A DNA stretch of 64,000 bases from assembly GCA_903632075.3 (NCBI GenBank), contig CAHIKZ030000836.1, positions 768,501-832,500 on the forward strand, written 5' to 3'. The number at the start of each line of letters is the position of its first letter. The first letter of the stretch is position 1. The translations under genes were made by a program, and so were the position numbers. This stretch comes from Acanthosepion pharaonis (Eukaryota; Mollusca; Cephalopoda; Sepiida; Sepiidae). The notes under the pieces were generated by a model. The model was not told the DNA's origin. It did no database searches and worked only from the letters and a program-made list of their open reading frames with translations. Below, piece after piece: positions 45,976 through 58,362 of this stretch.

Positions 45976-47490
45976 TATTATTATTATTATTATTATTATT
46001 ATTTGTGTATGTTGTTTCCTGCTTTGTGTCCTGTAGGGCCGGCTTCAAACTATGGTACTTAGGCCCTATAGGAGAATTGTCATTTAAGTGATAGCACTTT
46101 TCTTAGTATATGGGATGTTCCTAATAGGGCGATCTTCTGGGCAACTTGTATGTTGATGTTACCTGGGACACTGTAAAATTGTGCGTTCGTTTTCTCATAA
46201 GGCCCAGAGCTCCGATTACTATTGGTACAGTCTCAGACTTCATTCCCCACATCCCGTTAATCTCAATCTTGTATTTGGTCAATTTCTTGATCATTTTTTA
46301 TGGAGCTGTTTCTCCTAGATGGTACTGCTATGTCAGTAAACATTCACTTCCTGAATTTCTTGTCTTTTATGGTAATATCAGACCTGTTGGCTTTTATTTC
46401 CCTGTCAGTTTGAATTGGCATATCCGAGAGGATAGTTACATCGTTATTTTGGCTAACTGGGTCTGGTCGTTGCTCATACCATGTCTCAATGTTTTTGATT
46501 TTATGCTTTTTTTTAATATCATCCAGGGCACAAATGTCGCTACCTTGTTATGTCTGTGGGTATATTCATTTTTTGCTAGTTCCGGACATCCTGAGATAAT
46601 ATGGTCGACAATTTCTTCATATTTTCCGTAGATCCTACATTTCGGATTAGTTCCATCCTTGATAATGTGACGCTGATAGGATCTGATTAGGAAGCTTTGG
46701 TCCTGAGCTGCAATAATTAGGCATTCTGTCTCAGCTTTCAACCCGGTACTCCTCAGTCAATGATGTGTTTTCTGTTCGTCCACATCAGCTTCTTTCGTTG
46801 TTTTTAGGTGTTTTCCATGCAACGCCTTGTCCTCCCAGATTTTTATAATTTCATTTGGCCAAATTGTTTTGCTTTCTGTTTTACTCGTTTGGCGTAGATG
46901 GTATTTGCTTCGTTTTTTATTGGTAGGCTTTCTGGTATATTAAACTGTTTCTTGAAGAGTGCAGTTTCTTTGATGATGGAGTCGATTTGGTTTTTTTTTT
47001 TTTACTTTGTGCCGGAGAGTTTCATTGGTTTTACTGAGGTATGCTTGTTGTAGATTTTAGAGGTAGTTCAAGTTGGGTTAGACCTCGGCCTCCTAAAGCT
47101 CTTGGTTCGTACAGCCTATCAACATCTGATTTCGGAAGTTGCATCCTCATTTGGATAAGCATTTTTCTGGTCTTGCTGTTCAATGTTTTAATGTCATTCA
47201 ATTTCCATCTAATAATGTTGAAGTTGTACGTTACTTCTGGTATAGCTAAAGTGTTGATAGCCTTCATTTTATTGACCCCATTAAGTTCGCTTTCTAGTAT
47301 CAAAAGCACTCTCCTATAATATGCTTCTCGGATCTTTTTCTTCATAATTGAATATTGTATTCCGTCTCCTTCATTAATTCCTAAGTACTTGTATGTATCA
47401 TCTTGGTCTAGTTGTTGATATCAAGATCTAAATCCGTAGTATTCATTAGAATATCGCCTTTGAAGGTGGCTTTGGCACATTTCTCGATTC
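45976..47490 (-). pseudogene. LINE (R2/NeSL-like) RT thumb and C-terminal region, cluster copy 4
   Basis: Longest copy. Minus strand in order: KIREAYYRRVLLILESELNG and AINTLAIPEVTYNFNIIRW (RT thumb, 47345-47031), RALGGRGLTQLEL, a gap with shifts, then ETECLIIAAQDQSFLIRSYQ and CRIYGKYEEIVDHIISGC (46741-46436), which is the CCHC zinc-knuckle of R2-type LINEs with its second Cys changed to Tyr. The endonuclease-like C-terminal tail continues with stops. It ends in (ATT)n. The plus-strand ORF at 46146-46631 is an antisense shadow. Confidence 0.8.
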
Positions 47491-48385
47491 CGAACTCCAT
47501 CTTATTATTATCATTATTATTATTTTTATTTTCTTTGATTTCTGGCGTATACACATTTCTTTCCGGGTCCCGCCCAGGGACCTAAGGTTAGAAATGGCGT
47601 CATGACACTTTCCACTGACAAAAAAAAATATTACATAGATAAAGCCCTTCGTAAAGTGTGGGCTGTATTTGTCAGAACATTTTTTTGTATCTCCTTGAGG
47701 CATTGACTTCCAGGAATCCCTTCAATTAGTCAACTGCAAACTTTTCCAACCAGTCCTAGGGCTCCAACTACAACAGGGGTTGTTGATGTTCCCATATGCC
47801 ACATTTTTGAGATTTCTATTTCAAAGTCCTTGTATTTTGACAGCTTTTTGAATATCTTCAAAGATACATTGCAGTCAGCAGGGACTGCCATATCAATAAG
47901 GAGGCACTTTTTTTTGTTTGTGGTCTTTAATAACAATATCTGGGCGGTTGGCTTTGGTTGTTCTGTCAGTGTGTATTGTGTCGTCCCATAGAATTGTAAC
48001 GGGTCCTATCTCCGTAACCGGGTTTGGGTGGTGTTCATACCATTTTCTTTCAGTCTCCTTCCCGGAGAAGTTGCAGATTTTCCAGTGCAGATATTGGCCC
48101 ACTCTGTCATGCCGGGTTTTATATTCAGTAGGTGCCATTATCGTGCAACCTGATACAAGATGATGAATCGTTTCTGGATATTTATCACAGAATCTGTATT
48201 TTGGGCTGACACAATATCTTAGTATATGTGCTTGATTATTCCTAGTGAGCAAGCATTGGTCCCGTGCAGCAAGGATAAAACCTTTAGTTTCAGCTTTCAA
48301 CCCTGCACTACGAAGCCACTGATAGGCACGGGTTTTGTCTACATCATCTTGTTTGGTACGGACAGAGTATTGGCCATGATGCGGT
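47491..48385 (-). pseudogene. LINE (R2/NeSL-like) C-terminal region, cluster copy 5
   Basis: Minus strand: KAETKGFILAARDQCLLTRN, HILRYCVSPKYRFCDKYPET with IHHLVSGC (zinc knuckle; first Cys changed to Tyr), NPVTEIGPVTILWDDTIHTD, RPDIVIKDH, then after a shift near 47910 CLLIDMAVPADCNVSLK, EIEISKMWHMG and PVVVGALGLVGK. This C-terminal PD/D-like region (RPDIVI ... DMAVP) is the nuclease domain layout of R2-type elements. 3' UTR and (ATT)n at 47490-47530. Confidence 0.82.
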
Positions 48386-48597
48386 TATTATTATTATTAT
48401 TATTATTTACCTTTAATTTGTCTTTTATACATATTTGCTTAGGGTTCCAGCTGGAGACCTAAGGTTAGGTTTGGCTTCATGACATTTTCCACTGATCATT
48501 TTTGTAAAAATATTCCTAAGTATTTGTATATATCATCTTGGTCTAGTTCCTTAATCTTGTTGTCGTTGTTATTATTATTATTATTATTTTATCTTTT
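48386..48597 (-). repeat. LINE 3' end, cluster copy 6, next to receptor exon 1
   Basis: (TTA)n, 3' UTR (GGAGACCTAAGGTTAGGTTT), then (TTA)n again at 48572-48590, ending about 30 bp before the receptor ATG. Confidence 0.78.
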
Positions 48598-48630
48598 CCA
48601 GAGTCTTTCTAGAAACGTCGGTAATTAACG

Positions 48631-49621
48631 ATGGAGATTTCGGAAAATTCAACTGAAGATCTGCTGTTCAATCTGGGAACTTCAGGGACAAACATCAATT
48701 CTTCCAATATCACGGGACCGAATCAATTTCGCAATGAGGAATTAGCGAAAATTGAAATCGCAGTTTTGTCTCTTTTGTTTTTTCTGGCACTCTTCGGCAA
48801 CTCAGTCGTCCTAATTGTACTGAAACTGAAACACACGACGCTCACCCGGATGCAGTTACTGATCGTCTACCTTAGCGTCACGGACATCTCTGTCGCTCTC
48901 TTCCACATCCTACCGACCACCATCCACAAGGTGTTCTTTTATTTTCCAAACAACGTTCCCGTTTGCCGCATTTATCGTTTTATAACTGTGGTCGAGCTGT
49001 ATGCCTCATCCTTTGTCCTCATCATCACCGCCCTTGATCGTTACATTTCGATCTGCCATCCTCTGACTGCGCATATATGGACTAACAAACGCGTGCATAT
49101 GATGACGGCCGGGGCTTGGTTGTGTGCCCTTCTCTGTTCAACTCCACAGTTCAACGTGAAACTGGTTAAATATGGCGAGGGTTACCAGTGCAATCCGAAC
49201 CTCCCAAGTGAACTGGATGTGCTGGCCTACAGCTGGTGGGCCTTCTGCTCAGTGTTTTTTGTGCCGCTTCTCTTGCTCATATTCTTCTATGGACGGATCT
49301 GCTATGTCGTATGGCAGAGCATGCGAGGGAGGGAATGCGTCCAGTCGATTAGTAACAATGCATCGTCTCGCTACATCCGCAAGACGAACAAGTGCCGCAT
49401 TTCGTCACAGCCGTCAGAGAACCAGGTGAAGAAGTACTCGAATATGCACGACAAGAACGCTGTTAGAAATCCACGTGCCATTTGCCAAGGTGTTTCTAAA
49501 TCGAAAATTAAGACCATCAAACTGACCTTCTCAGTGGTCGCCTGTTTTATTGCCTGCTATACGCCATTTTTTACTGCCATGTTGGCCGGCAGCTACAATT
49601 CGCTTTACATACAAAAAGAGA
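48631..49621 (+). CDS. Oxytocin/vasopressin-receptor-like class A GPCR, exon 1 (TM1-TM6)
   Basis: Encodes residues 1-330 plus one base of codon 331 of a plasma-membrane peptide receptor. Seen: three N-glycosylation sequons (N6, N23, N26), TM1 with GN at 56-57, TM2 Asp85, Cys112 and Cys187 for the ECL1-ECL2 disulfide, DRY at 136-138, Trp163 in TM4, Pro212 and Tyr220 in TM5, a basic third loop (about 230-294), and TM6 with C309-Y310-T-P312-F-F. The first in-frame ATG before TM1 is used. The reading frame runs on past 49621, but GTGAGT at 49622 is a consensus donor, and joining to exon 2 restores TM7. The TM7 signature and overall alignment point to the oxytocin/vasopressin family; octopus is known to have three members (two cephalotocin receptors and an octopressin receptor). 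Which paralogue this is cannot be decided. A LINE tail ends about 30 bp upstream, and an acceptor-like TTTTCCAG (to 48601) suggests the 5' UTR begins in a more distant exon. Confidence 0.9.
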
Positions 49622-49676
49622 GTGAGTATTTAATACCGCTTGTTGGTCTTACTTTTCCTTCTCTCTAATTTCTCCT

Positions 49677-50163
49677 TTATTTCACGCTTTCTTTCTCTCT
49701 CTTGATCGCTTTCATTCTTTCTTTCTTTGTCTTTCTTTCTTTCTTTCTTTCTTTATCTCTCTCTTTCTTTTTCTTTCTCCCTCTGCTCTCATTCTTTCTT
49801 TTCTTTCTATCTCTTGATCTCTTTCTTTCTTTCTTTGTCTTTCTTTCTTTCGTTCTTTCTTTCTTTCTTTGTCTCTCTTTCTTTCTATTTCTTTCTCTCT
49901 CTTTATCTCTCTTTTTCTTTCTCTCTCTGCTCTCATTCTTTCTTTTCTTTCTCTCTTGATCTCTCTCTTTCATTCTTGATTTATTTTTCTTTGTCTCTCT
50001 TTCCCTCTTTATCTCTCTTTCTTTCGCTTTATCTTTCTCTCTGTCTTTTTCTCTTTCTCTTTTTTCCTTTCTTTCTTTTTTCTTTCTCTCTTTTTCTTTC
50101 TTTCTTTCTCTCTCTCTTTCTTTCTTTCTTTCTTTTTTCTTTCTTTCCTTCTCCCTGTGTCTT

Positions 50164-50206
<43 letters not shown>

Positions 50207-50449
50207 TTGTTTATTTGTATGAATATGGGCGATTTTTTTTTTTTGCTATTTCACTTCTCTTTTTCTTTACTATATCTCCCACTTCCTCTCCCTCTCTGTC
50301 TCTCTGTCTCTCTCTCTCTCTTTCTATTTATCTTACATTGCTTCTTTCCATTTGTCTCTCTCAATTTCTATTCCTCTTTCTCACTCGCTCACCCATTTAC
50401 CTCTCTATTAGCCTATTTATCTATCTGCAGTAGAAAAGATTTTTCCCCA

Positions 50450-50486
<37 letters not shown>

Positions 50487-50942
50487 AGCCACTTATGCAC
50501 TCTCTCACTCTCTCTCACCCTCTCTCTCTCTCTCTGTTTCTTAATCTCTATCCATCTCAGATAGAAAACATTTATTTGTCTCTTTCTCTCTCTCTCTTTC
50601 TTAGTCATTCATGTTCTCTCTCTCTCTCTCTCTCTCCCTCTCTCTCTCTCTCTCCTTCTCTCTCTCGCTCTCTCTCTCTTTCTCTCTCACGCACTCAATC
50701 TCTGTATTTGTTTATCTTTATCCATCTCGGATATATGCTTCTTGTTCTTTCATTCTTTCTTTTTTTATCTATCTAGAAATCATGTCTTACTTTTTATCTC
50801 GCCCTCTCTGTCTTTCTTTATCTATACTCGCCACGAGTAGAAATATGCTCCTTTTCTTTCTTTCTTTCTTTCTTTCTTTCTCACGCACAATTTTATATAT
50901 GTTATCTCTATACAGGCATCTCAGATTAACGCATACTCTCTT

Positions 50943-51011
<69 letters not shown>

Positions 51012-51310
51012 GTATCTGTCTATTTCTTGGCTAATCGGTCTATATATATCTATAACTTTTCCTCTCTCTTTTTGTGCTGCTCACTCTTTGCTAAACTGTC
51101 TATATCGATCATGTCCTTCTCTCTCACACACACGCACACACACACGCACACACACACTTCTAATCGGTCTATATCCACCATGTTCTCCTCTCTCTCTCTC
51201 TCTCTCTTCTAGTCCGTCTATATCCATCATTTCCTCCTCTTTCTCTCTCTTTTTCTTTCTCTCTCTTTTTCTTTCTTTCTCTCTTTCCCCCTCTCTCTTC
51301 CCTAATGTGT
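49677..51310. repeat. 1.6 kb polypyrimidine (CTTT/CT)n tract
   Basis: Starts about 55 bp after the receptor splice donor. Nearly pure C+T on the plus strand with CTTT, TCTC and ATCT sub-blocks and one (CA)n near 51127-51158. All ORFs across it (Leu/Ser/Phe or Arg/Lys/Glu) are compositional. Confidence 0.95.
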
Positions 51311-52009
51311 CTACATTTATTATGCCCTTTAATAACTCCCTTTCTATTTTTCTGTTTTGGTTATGCCAGTACATTCTCGGATTTCAAAAGATTATTACGC
51401 CAGTAACTGAATACAATGCCTCCAATCAAGTGACTTCTGTAGTTCTTTTCGATGGCAGTGAATGCCAAACAATTTCTCTACAGATCAAGAAGAAATGTTG
51501 TTCTTCTGACAAAAGTCTTAAAGAAAATATTAACTACAAAAAAACTGATAATTGACATCAGTAATTATGAGAAAAGAGGGCCAGGAGAATCTAAAACTCA
51601 CAAGGCAAGAAAAGCTTAGCAAACCAAACTTAACGATTTCGTATGAATGGATTGTAGAACCAGGGCAAAAATAATAAAGCGTAGTTATTTCGAACATCAA
51701 GAGACAGGAGAACCCAGATTGTCCACGTCTTGAATGGACACGGCTTATAAAAGATTGCATCGTTTTACATTGTCTCAAGTTTCAGTTGAATAAATGTCAT
51801 TATACATTTCCTTCTAGTCTTCTTCATATCACTGCTTTAATTTAAATTTCTAAGTAGAAATAGTATATATAATTAACTAATGTCCTATCTAAGTAATGTA
51901 TTCGTGTATTAGACCGATTCTTGTAGGATAACTGAAGTTAAGCAACGTCGAGCCTAATGAGTAGCTATATGGATGACGACTTGAGAATGCTAGCTAATCT
52001 TGGATGTGT

Positions 52010-52160
52010 GTGTGCTGTAACGGTTATCGGCTCTTAATTGTTAATCGGGGAGCAGAGTTGCAATTCCAGTTGGTTTCATTATATTCCCTTACGCGCAAAT
52101 ACCCTTGGCAAAGGCATGAACCCACCTCTCCTATCCACTCCCAGATATGGGTTAATAATT
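52010..52160 (+). repeat. tRNA-derived SINE, partial
   Basis: TAACGGTTATCGGCTCTTAA head, GAGTTGCAATTCCAGTTGG B-box-like, ACGCGCAAATACCCTTGGCA body. Confidence 0.65.
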
Positions 52161-52284
52161 AGGAATTCTATCAGTAAATTATTATTATCTCCAAAAAAAG
52201 TTCTTACAATCTAAAAATATTTTCTGGCTTTAAATAACTTGCAAAGAGTTGATAAACCGTAAAAAACAAATCAATATATTTGGC

Positions 52285-52755
52285 ATTATTCACATTATTC
52301 GGACTATCGTCCTCATCTTTGTCGCCATATTTATTACAACGTTTCGGCCGTTGTATGCTCCGGCCTTCTTCAGGTGGTTGGAATGTCGATCTGAACCCTT
52401 TATTTCGCTCACTGGGGTAGACTGTTTAGTTCCACGTGCCATGTTTTTATTGGATGTCAGTTATCAGTTATCTCCTGTTAATTTCCCTCTGAAAGTTCTC
52501 CACTGCCCTAACCGGGTATTGAACTCACACTCTTTGGGTCCTGTCACTGGATCTAATCAACGCCTTTATCCATTGTGTCATGTGTCCTTGAGGTTCAATA
52601 CCTGGTTAAGGCAGTGGAGAACTTTCAGAACGAAATTAACAGGAGATAACTGATAACTGACATCCATTAGACATGGCACGTGGAACTAGAACAGTTTACC
52701 CCAGTGGGCGAAATAAAGGGTTCAGTTCAACATTCCAACCACCTGAAGAATATCT
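52285..52755. repeat. Inverted pair of ACCTGAAGAA-type SINEs
   Basis: 52285-52585 is a full copy on the minus strand (GGCCTTCTTCAGGTGG near the left, head with ACAATGGATAAAGGCG at the right). 52590-52755 is a plus-strand copy starting at the B box (GGTTCAATACCTGG). They meet head to head. Confidence 0.75.
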
Positions 52756-53154
52756 CATCTCAAAAATATAAACAAATATATTTGACATTGCACACTCATA
52801 CTCATACTTGATTTTTATCGCAACGTTTTATTTATTTTCTTGCTCGGCCTTTCTTACATGCACATTGTTTACTGGTGGTCTTTAAATGCCAGCAGGTATG
52901 CAGCTAGTCCTCAATTAACGGCTTACCTGCCGACTTAGGATCGAATATAAAATCTCATAAGATTTTTTTTATTGATCATTAAGAATACAGTAGCGAGTAG
53001 GTATGGAGTCCCGAAGAGACTTGTTCACACACACTCATTTGATCAACATTTTACTGCAACAGTTTTTATTCCCTTATCGAGAATTAAACCTATATTTTGT
53101 GGGATCATTGACATATAGTCACAGACTAAAGTACCTCATCCATATCTGTCTATA

Positions 53155-53650
53155 TCCCTGAGATGAGGTATTAAGATTACTTGCATTGCATACATTATTC
53201 GGACTGTTATCCCCATCTTCATTGCCATATTCACAACGCTTCGGTCGTTGTACGCTCCGGCCTTCTCCAAGTGATTGTAATTTCGATCGAACCCTTTATT
53301 TCGTCCACCAGGGTAGATTGTTCTAGTTCCACGTGCCATGCCTCTTTCGGATATCTCAGTTATTTCCCTTTAACTCAACTTTCCAAGTTTTTTTTATTGT
53401 TTTTTTTTTTTTTTTTTTGTTTTTTTCACCATCAGTGGCCTGATATTGAACTCACAACACTTTCGGTTTAGTGACGGGCTCTAACCAACATCTTTTTCCA
53501 CTGGGCCATGTGGGGAAGAAATAAAGGTTTCGGTTCGAAATTCTTATCACCTGAAGAAGGCCGCAGCGTACACCGGCCGAAACGTTTTGAATATGGCAAT
53601 GAAGATGAGGATAACAGTCCAAACAATGTAAATAATGCAAGTACATCAGC
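53155..53650. repeat. Second inverted pair of ACCTGAAGAA-type SINEs
   Basis: 53155-53510 minus strand, with a poly(T) insertion near 53390-53420; 53515-53650 plus strand with CACCTGAAGAAGGCCGCAGC and GGCCGAAACGTT. Confidence 0.75.
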
Positions 53651-54099
53651 CATGCTGTTATCCTTTGGGGGAAAATCTGACTTTAATTGTTTAAATAGAA
53701 AACATCAATAAAATAATGAAAACTGGTTTAAAAAAAACATAAAATTCTTCATATCAGAGCTCAGACAGCGTAGCACTTTATCACATAAAAATATAAGAAG
53801 TTATTCATAATATCTCCCAATGTTTATAGTGTTGGTGGCGCAATGCGAGAACTGGTATGAAAAAAAAATATATGTTTTTGTTTTCCTAGTCAACGTAATT
53901 TTAGAGAAACGACGTTTGCTTACGACCACCCTACGGCGAGCGACGTATGTAAACAATTACTTAATTAAGTCTGATACAAGGCTGCAACAGAGGAGCAGTC
54001 AAAATGCACTTATTCGTAGAAACTTGTAGAATAAATTCGTTGACTAAAAATACACAGAAGTTAGGAGTGCATATATCCAAGGAAGCAAATGAAATAAAG

Positions 54100-54960
54100 A
54101 AGGGGGAGAATTAAAATATAAAGTATATAAATGAGAGAGAGAGGGGGGGATAAGTAGATTTGAAATGAGTATGTATAGAGAGGATAAGAATGATAAGTAT
54201 ATGGATAACAGAGAGAGAGGAGTTAAATTTGAAAAGAGAAGGCAAAAGAGAGAGAATAGTGAGTATATGCATGGGAGAGAGAGAGAAGAGAGTGTGAAGG
54301 AAGTTAGTCGATTTGAATAGAGGGTGAAAAGAGAAATAATATGAATGGTAAGTATATTCATGAGAGATGAAAGAAACTGAAGGGAGTTAGTAGATTTGAA
54401 TAGAGAGTGAAAAACAGAGAATAAGAATGGTAAGTATATGCATGAGAGAGAGAGGGGGGTGAAGAGAATTAGTAGATTTGAATAGAGGGTGAAAAGAGAA
54501 ATAATAAGAATTGTAAATATATGCATGAGAGGGAGAGAAGATAGAGAAGTGTGTTAGTTGATTTGAATAAAGAGTGAAAAGAGAGAGGATAAGAATGGTA
54601 AGTATATGCATGAGAGGGAGAGGAGAAGAGAGTTAGTAGATTTGAATAGAGAGTGAAGAGAGAGAGGATAAGAATGGTAAGTATATGCATGAGAGAGTGA
54701 GATTGAAGGGAGTTAGTAGATTTGAATAGAGAGTGAAAAGGGAGAGAATACGATTGGTAAGTATATGCATGAGAGAGAGGAGAAGAGAGAGGCAAATGTT
54801 AGCAGATTTGAATAGAGAGTGAAATCAGATAGAATAAGAATGGTAAGTATATGAATGAGAGAGAGAGAAGAAGAAGAAGTAGAGAGTGAAGAGTAGTAGT
54901 TGCTTTGAATAACGAGAGAAAAAGATAAAGACACTCTTTATTTGAAATCGCTAAAATGAG
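54100..54960. repeat. GA-rich minisatellite, ~80 bp unit
   Basis: Nine or ten units containing GTAAGTATATGCATGAGAGA, TAGATTTGAATAGAGAGTGA and GATAAGAATG, with unit length varying mainly in the GA runs. It lies in the receptor intron. The overlapping minus-strand ORFs (HILTILILSLFTLYSN repeats) arise from it. Confidence 0.9.
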
Positions 54961-55199
54961 CTGAGTAGAGAGAGAGAGAGAGAGTGAGAGAGAGAGAGAG
55001 GACACATCTAAGTCACATATAGACAGTCAAAGAAAGAATGAAAGGAGAGAGAGTATATGTCTGTGATTTCTACGTGTGTCCATAGGATAGGGAAATATAT
55101 TATTTCAACTCGGGGAACAGACAAGTAATTGATAACAGACTGAGAGGGAAGGAACGAGGCTTTTTTTACGAGATCTTCACCCAGTACAATGCCTCACTC

Positions 55200-55680
55200 A
55201 AGGTAGAGGGTTACCGAATGAATGAATGAATGGAGAAGAGATAGGGGAAACAAGTGCAAATTATATAGATACGTTTAACCCTAAACGTGAAGAGGTTAAG
55301 ATTGATGTATTCGGGGAAGCATCCTCTCGGGAGTCTGTTCCGTAAAGTAGCGACTATTGAAATGTAGAATGCCCAAATGTAACTTACTGAGGGAATACGT
55401 AAAGAAGGTGCATGGTTCACACCCGTGTACATGGTACGACGGCTGTAAAGGTCTGAATTCGTGTACCAAGTGAATGTTTTCAGCGGAAGTTGCGATTAGT
55501 AACGAGAAGTTTACTGCGTTCCATGTGTAAAAAAGATTGCAATTTGGAAAATATTTAATTCAAGTCTCCATAAATAATCTTGAATACTGTCGAGGATAGA
55601 AATAGAGGATTGGACAGTAATCAATCCAGATATGGCAGCAGTGCACCATTTTTTTAATTGATCTGGCTGTTATCAAGATG
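55200..55680 (-). pseudogene. CR1/Jockey-like LINE C-terminal fragment
   Basis: Minus strand: TLRNRLPRGCFPEYINLNLF and TFRVKRIY, the usual NxLPxxxFPxxYNLxxFKxRVxRYL end of CR1/Jockey RTs; weaker upstream match to 55680. Inside the receptor intron, antisense. Confidence 0.7.
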
Positions 55681-56018
55681 AAGCATGGCCAATGGTATCA
55701 GCTATATCCGAACGGTATAAGGAGCCGGCCATTTTTCCAGCGTCTTCCACGATGGATCCTATATATGTGTTCCACTTAAACTCTTAGATGAATGTATGTA
55801 TCTGCGCGTGTGCATGTGTATGTGCATGTGTGTGTATGTGTGGCACAAGGTACTTTCCTGCGAATGCCCATCACGTATTCACATGACATGACAGTCCCTG
55901 GCAGTCCTTTGAACATGGGTCTACACTTGGTGGCCAGGAAGCTACATGTCAGGCCAACCTGCCGATGCGCCTGATTTCTCTTGCATGACACTGAGTGCAA
56001 AGTATTATCTAGAATGCT

Positions 56019-56022
<4 letters not shown>

Positions 56023-56079
<57 letters not shown>
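56023..56079. repeat. (TA)n microsatellite
   Basis: 57 bp, followed by a GT run and a GA-rich stretch to about 56310. Confidence 0.95.
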
Positions 56080-56083
<4 letters not shown>

Positions 56084-56424
56084 GTGTGTGTGTGGGGAGA
56101 CAGGTGAGAGAGGGTGTGAGAGAGAGAGGAGAGCAAAAAGAGAAGCATACAGAGAGAGTGAGAAAAATTCGCACTCCAGATAGATGAGGAACGCAAAATA
56201 ATGAAGAAAACTATCGAACCGACATGGATACAAATCGATAAGCGAATAAGAGGCAAGAGAAAGAGAAAGAGAAAGAGAAAGAGAGAGAGAGAGCGGGAAA
56301 GAGAAAAACGAAACTTACTTTAAGCATAAAATTGGTGACCCAAAGCACATAGAAAAAGTGAAAGATGCCTTCCAAAAATTAACCAAAATGTTAACAGACG
56401 AATGTCCCCAAAATAAAGTTTTTT

Positions 56425-57015
56425 AAACTATTATGTAATATACATGCAAAATCGTCCAAATCGTGTAAAAGCATAATTTTTAAATGTTTAACATCTAAAA
56501 AAAAAAAAACACTAAACAAATTGAGTTTCTTTTTCCAGGGTTTCAGATAAGACGTTTAGACATCTTGACACCATTTGTTGAAAGAATCACTGAAAAACTG
56601 ATTTATTCAGCTAGAAGGAAAACAGGTTAAAATCGTTTTGTGTCAGCACCACTGTACCCAATTTAGCAATGGTGAGGCGAAAAAGATCATACAGGCCTTT
56701 AGTAATGGTACAACCATTCATACTCTGGCTTCCATCTCTAAAGACCATTCAAGAAACATCAAGAGAACGGTGAATAAGTTATAAAAAAGGGAACAATAAA
56801 GAGGAAAACTGGATCAGGAGGCCACAACAGGAAAACAGATCATCATTTCAACTTAGAGCTAAAAAGATCAATTAGAAAAGATCCAACTCAATCTATAAGA
56901 CGTTTGTCACGTGATGGAGGAGTTTCAGCTATGACAGTCCAAGGAGCATTTAAATTACATCGTACGTGAAACATGTGAAACACCTTGTTATTCCAGAGTA
57001 GAAGGTTAGAGGTTT
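56425..57015 (+). pseudogene. Tc1-like element, 5' end and HTH region
   Basis: Plus strand from the TIR-proximal AAAATCGTCCAAATCGTGTA (56448) to a coding start near 56660: SNGEAKKIIQAFSNGTTIHT-like, LASISKDHSRNIKRTVNKL, then KRKTGSGGHNRKTDHHFNLE and RSIRKDPTQSIRRLSRDGG, a bipartite HTH of a Tc1/mariner transposase. The catalytic half is missing. Best-preserved HTH of the family in this window. Confidence 0.72.
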
Positions 57016-57056
57016 AGAGGGCTAATATGATCTTAAATGTTGGAAAAGGATCCTGA

Positions 57057-57059
<3 letters not shown>

Positions 57060-57111
<52 letters not shown>

Positions 57112-57302
57112 CTGAAATAAAACCATATATAAATGGCCTGACGATTGCGTCTAGCATAAAACAGCCTGTGGCGTCTAAGTGTTGATATCATGTTCATTTT
57201 TATATTTACACACGCTCTATCTCTGATATTGAGCACTTTATCTCATAAATATAACACACCTTAAGAGTCTGTTTCTTCATATATATATATATATATATAT
57301 AT
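57060..57302 (+). repeat. (TA)n, family B half element, (TA)n
   Basis: (TA)n 57060-57108; CTGACGA at 57137-57143, TTGCGTCTAGCAT, but GAAA is changed to AAAA and stem I is poor; then the conserved box CTATCTCTGATATTGAGCAC (about 57217) and (TA)n 57278-57302. Confidence 0.7.
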
Positions 57303-58362
57303 TGTTACGAACTTGTAGCATATAGATGAACCACGGGTTCTAAAAAAAAAGGAAAACGTGGTTTCTTTTCTCGGTCTTCACTCAGAAATGGAAGCGACAC
57401 AAGGGAATCAACGAAGAACAGACGCAAGACGATGGATTTCAAAATTAAACATTTATTTATAAATATATATATAACGAAACAAAGAAAAAAAAAAAGAACA
57501 TTCATTTAACAAAGGGGAGGACATCAGTAAAGAATAGAAGGCGCGAGCGAATACATACATAGATGAAAATAGATCGAGCCAAAAGAACCAACTTATCTTG
57601 CAGTCGGGCTGGTATCTTCACAAAGTTTTGATTCGCCGAAGCGAGAGTTCTGATGATAAATCAGTATCTTGGCCGGCCGACAATGTTCCTGGATTCTTCT
57701 TCTTTTCGCAAGTGTTCGTGGGTCCCCAGCATTTCATACAGGCATTTGGTTGGGTTGATCAGTCAATAGCACCCTTTCAATCACTGGTCGATAGACTTCG
57801 TAGTCTTCCTCATCTCAGTGGGCGGTCTGACGATTTTTGCCCAGCGATGTTCAACTGCCGCTGGTCAGAGGGAAACTGAAAAATCCTTCTTTGGTTTTCG
57901 CTGTCCCCACAGACAGTCACGTGGGTTCCCTTCGTCCTTGACCGGGTACGCAGGAGAATAGGGCGCAAATCACGCAGTGTTTGTGTGATGGCCAAAAGTT
58001 CAACGCATGCTCCGTACGTCCCGATCACGTGAATCGCAGCATGAGACCCTGATGGTGTCTGGAGTTTACTCATGGTCAAACGCGAAATCTTAGAACCAGG
58101 TCATCCTCACGTCGGGTCACTTCTAAGTTCACGGGCCCTTGGCTGGCGGGTGGAAGAGAGGATAAGGAGAGAAAGAATTTGTGAAGAGAAGAGGGGAGTA
58201 TGGCTGATCATAGAATATATTCGCTCATGAATCGGAAGCATTGGATTAAATTTCTGTTTTATCTATTTATTTATCTTTCTTTTATATCTAACTAATTTTC
58301 TCTTTATTTAAGATTTTACTTTAGCCTAACACCTATATGGTTAATGAAATCGTTGCTACGTG

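Noticed and set aside
46146..46631. 161-codon plus-strand ORF
   Set aside because: Antisense shadow of the minus-strand LINE C-terminal domain.
49727..51555. Long Leu/Ser/Phe-rich ORFs after receptor exon 1
   Set aside because: They arise from the CT tract; frames are open only because stop codons are rare in C/T sequence.
51360..51555. Alternative terminal exon of the receptor after TATGCCAG
   Set aside because: Splicing from the exon 1 donor gives a stop after about 13 codons and no TM7, and the pyrimidine tract just before this site is weak. The true TM7 exon is at 58912.
57598..58079. Two overlapping ORFs in GC-richer DNA as host exons
   Set aside because: They sit inside a TG...CA bounded LTR-like segment and show no known domain.
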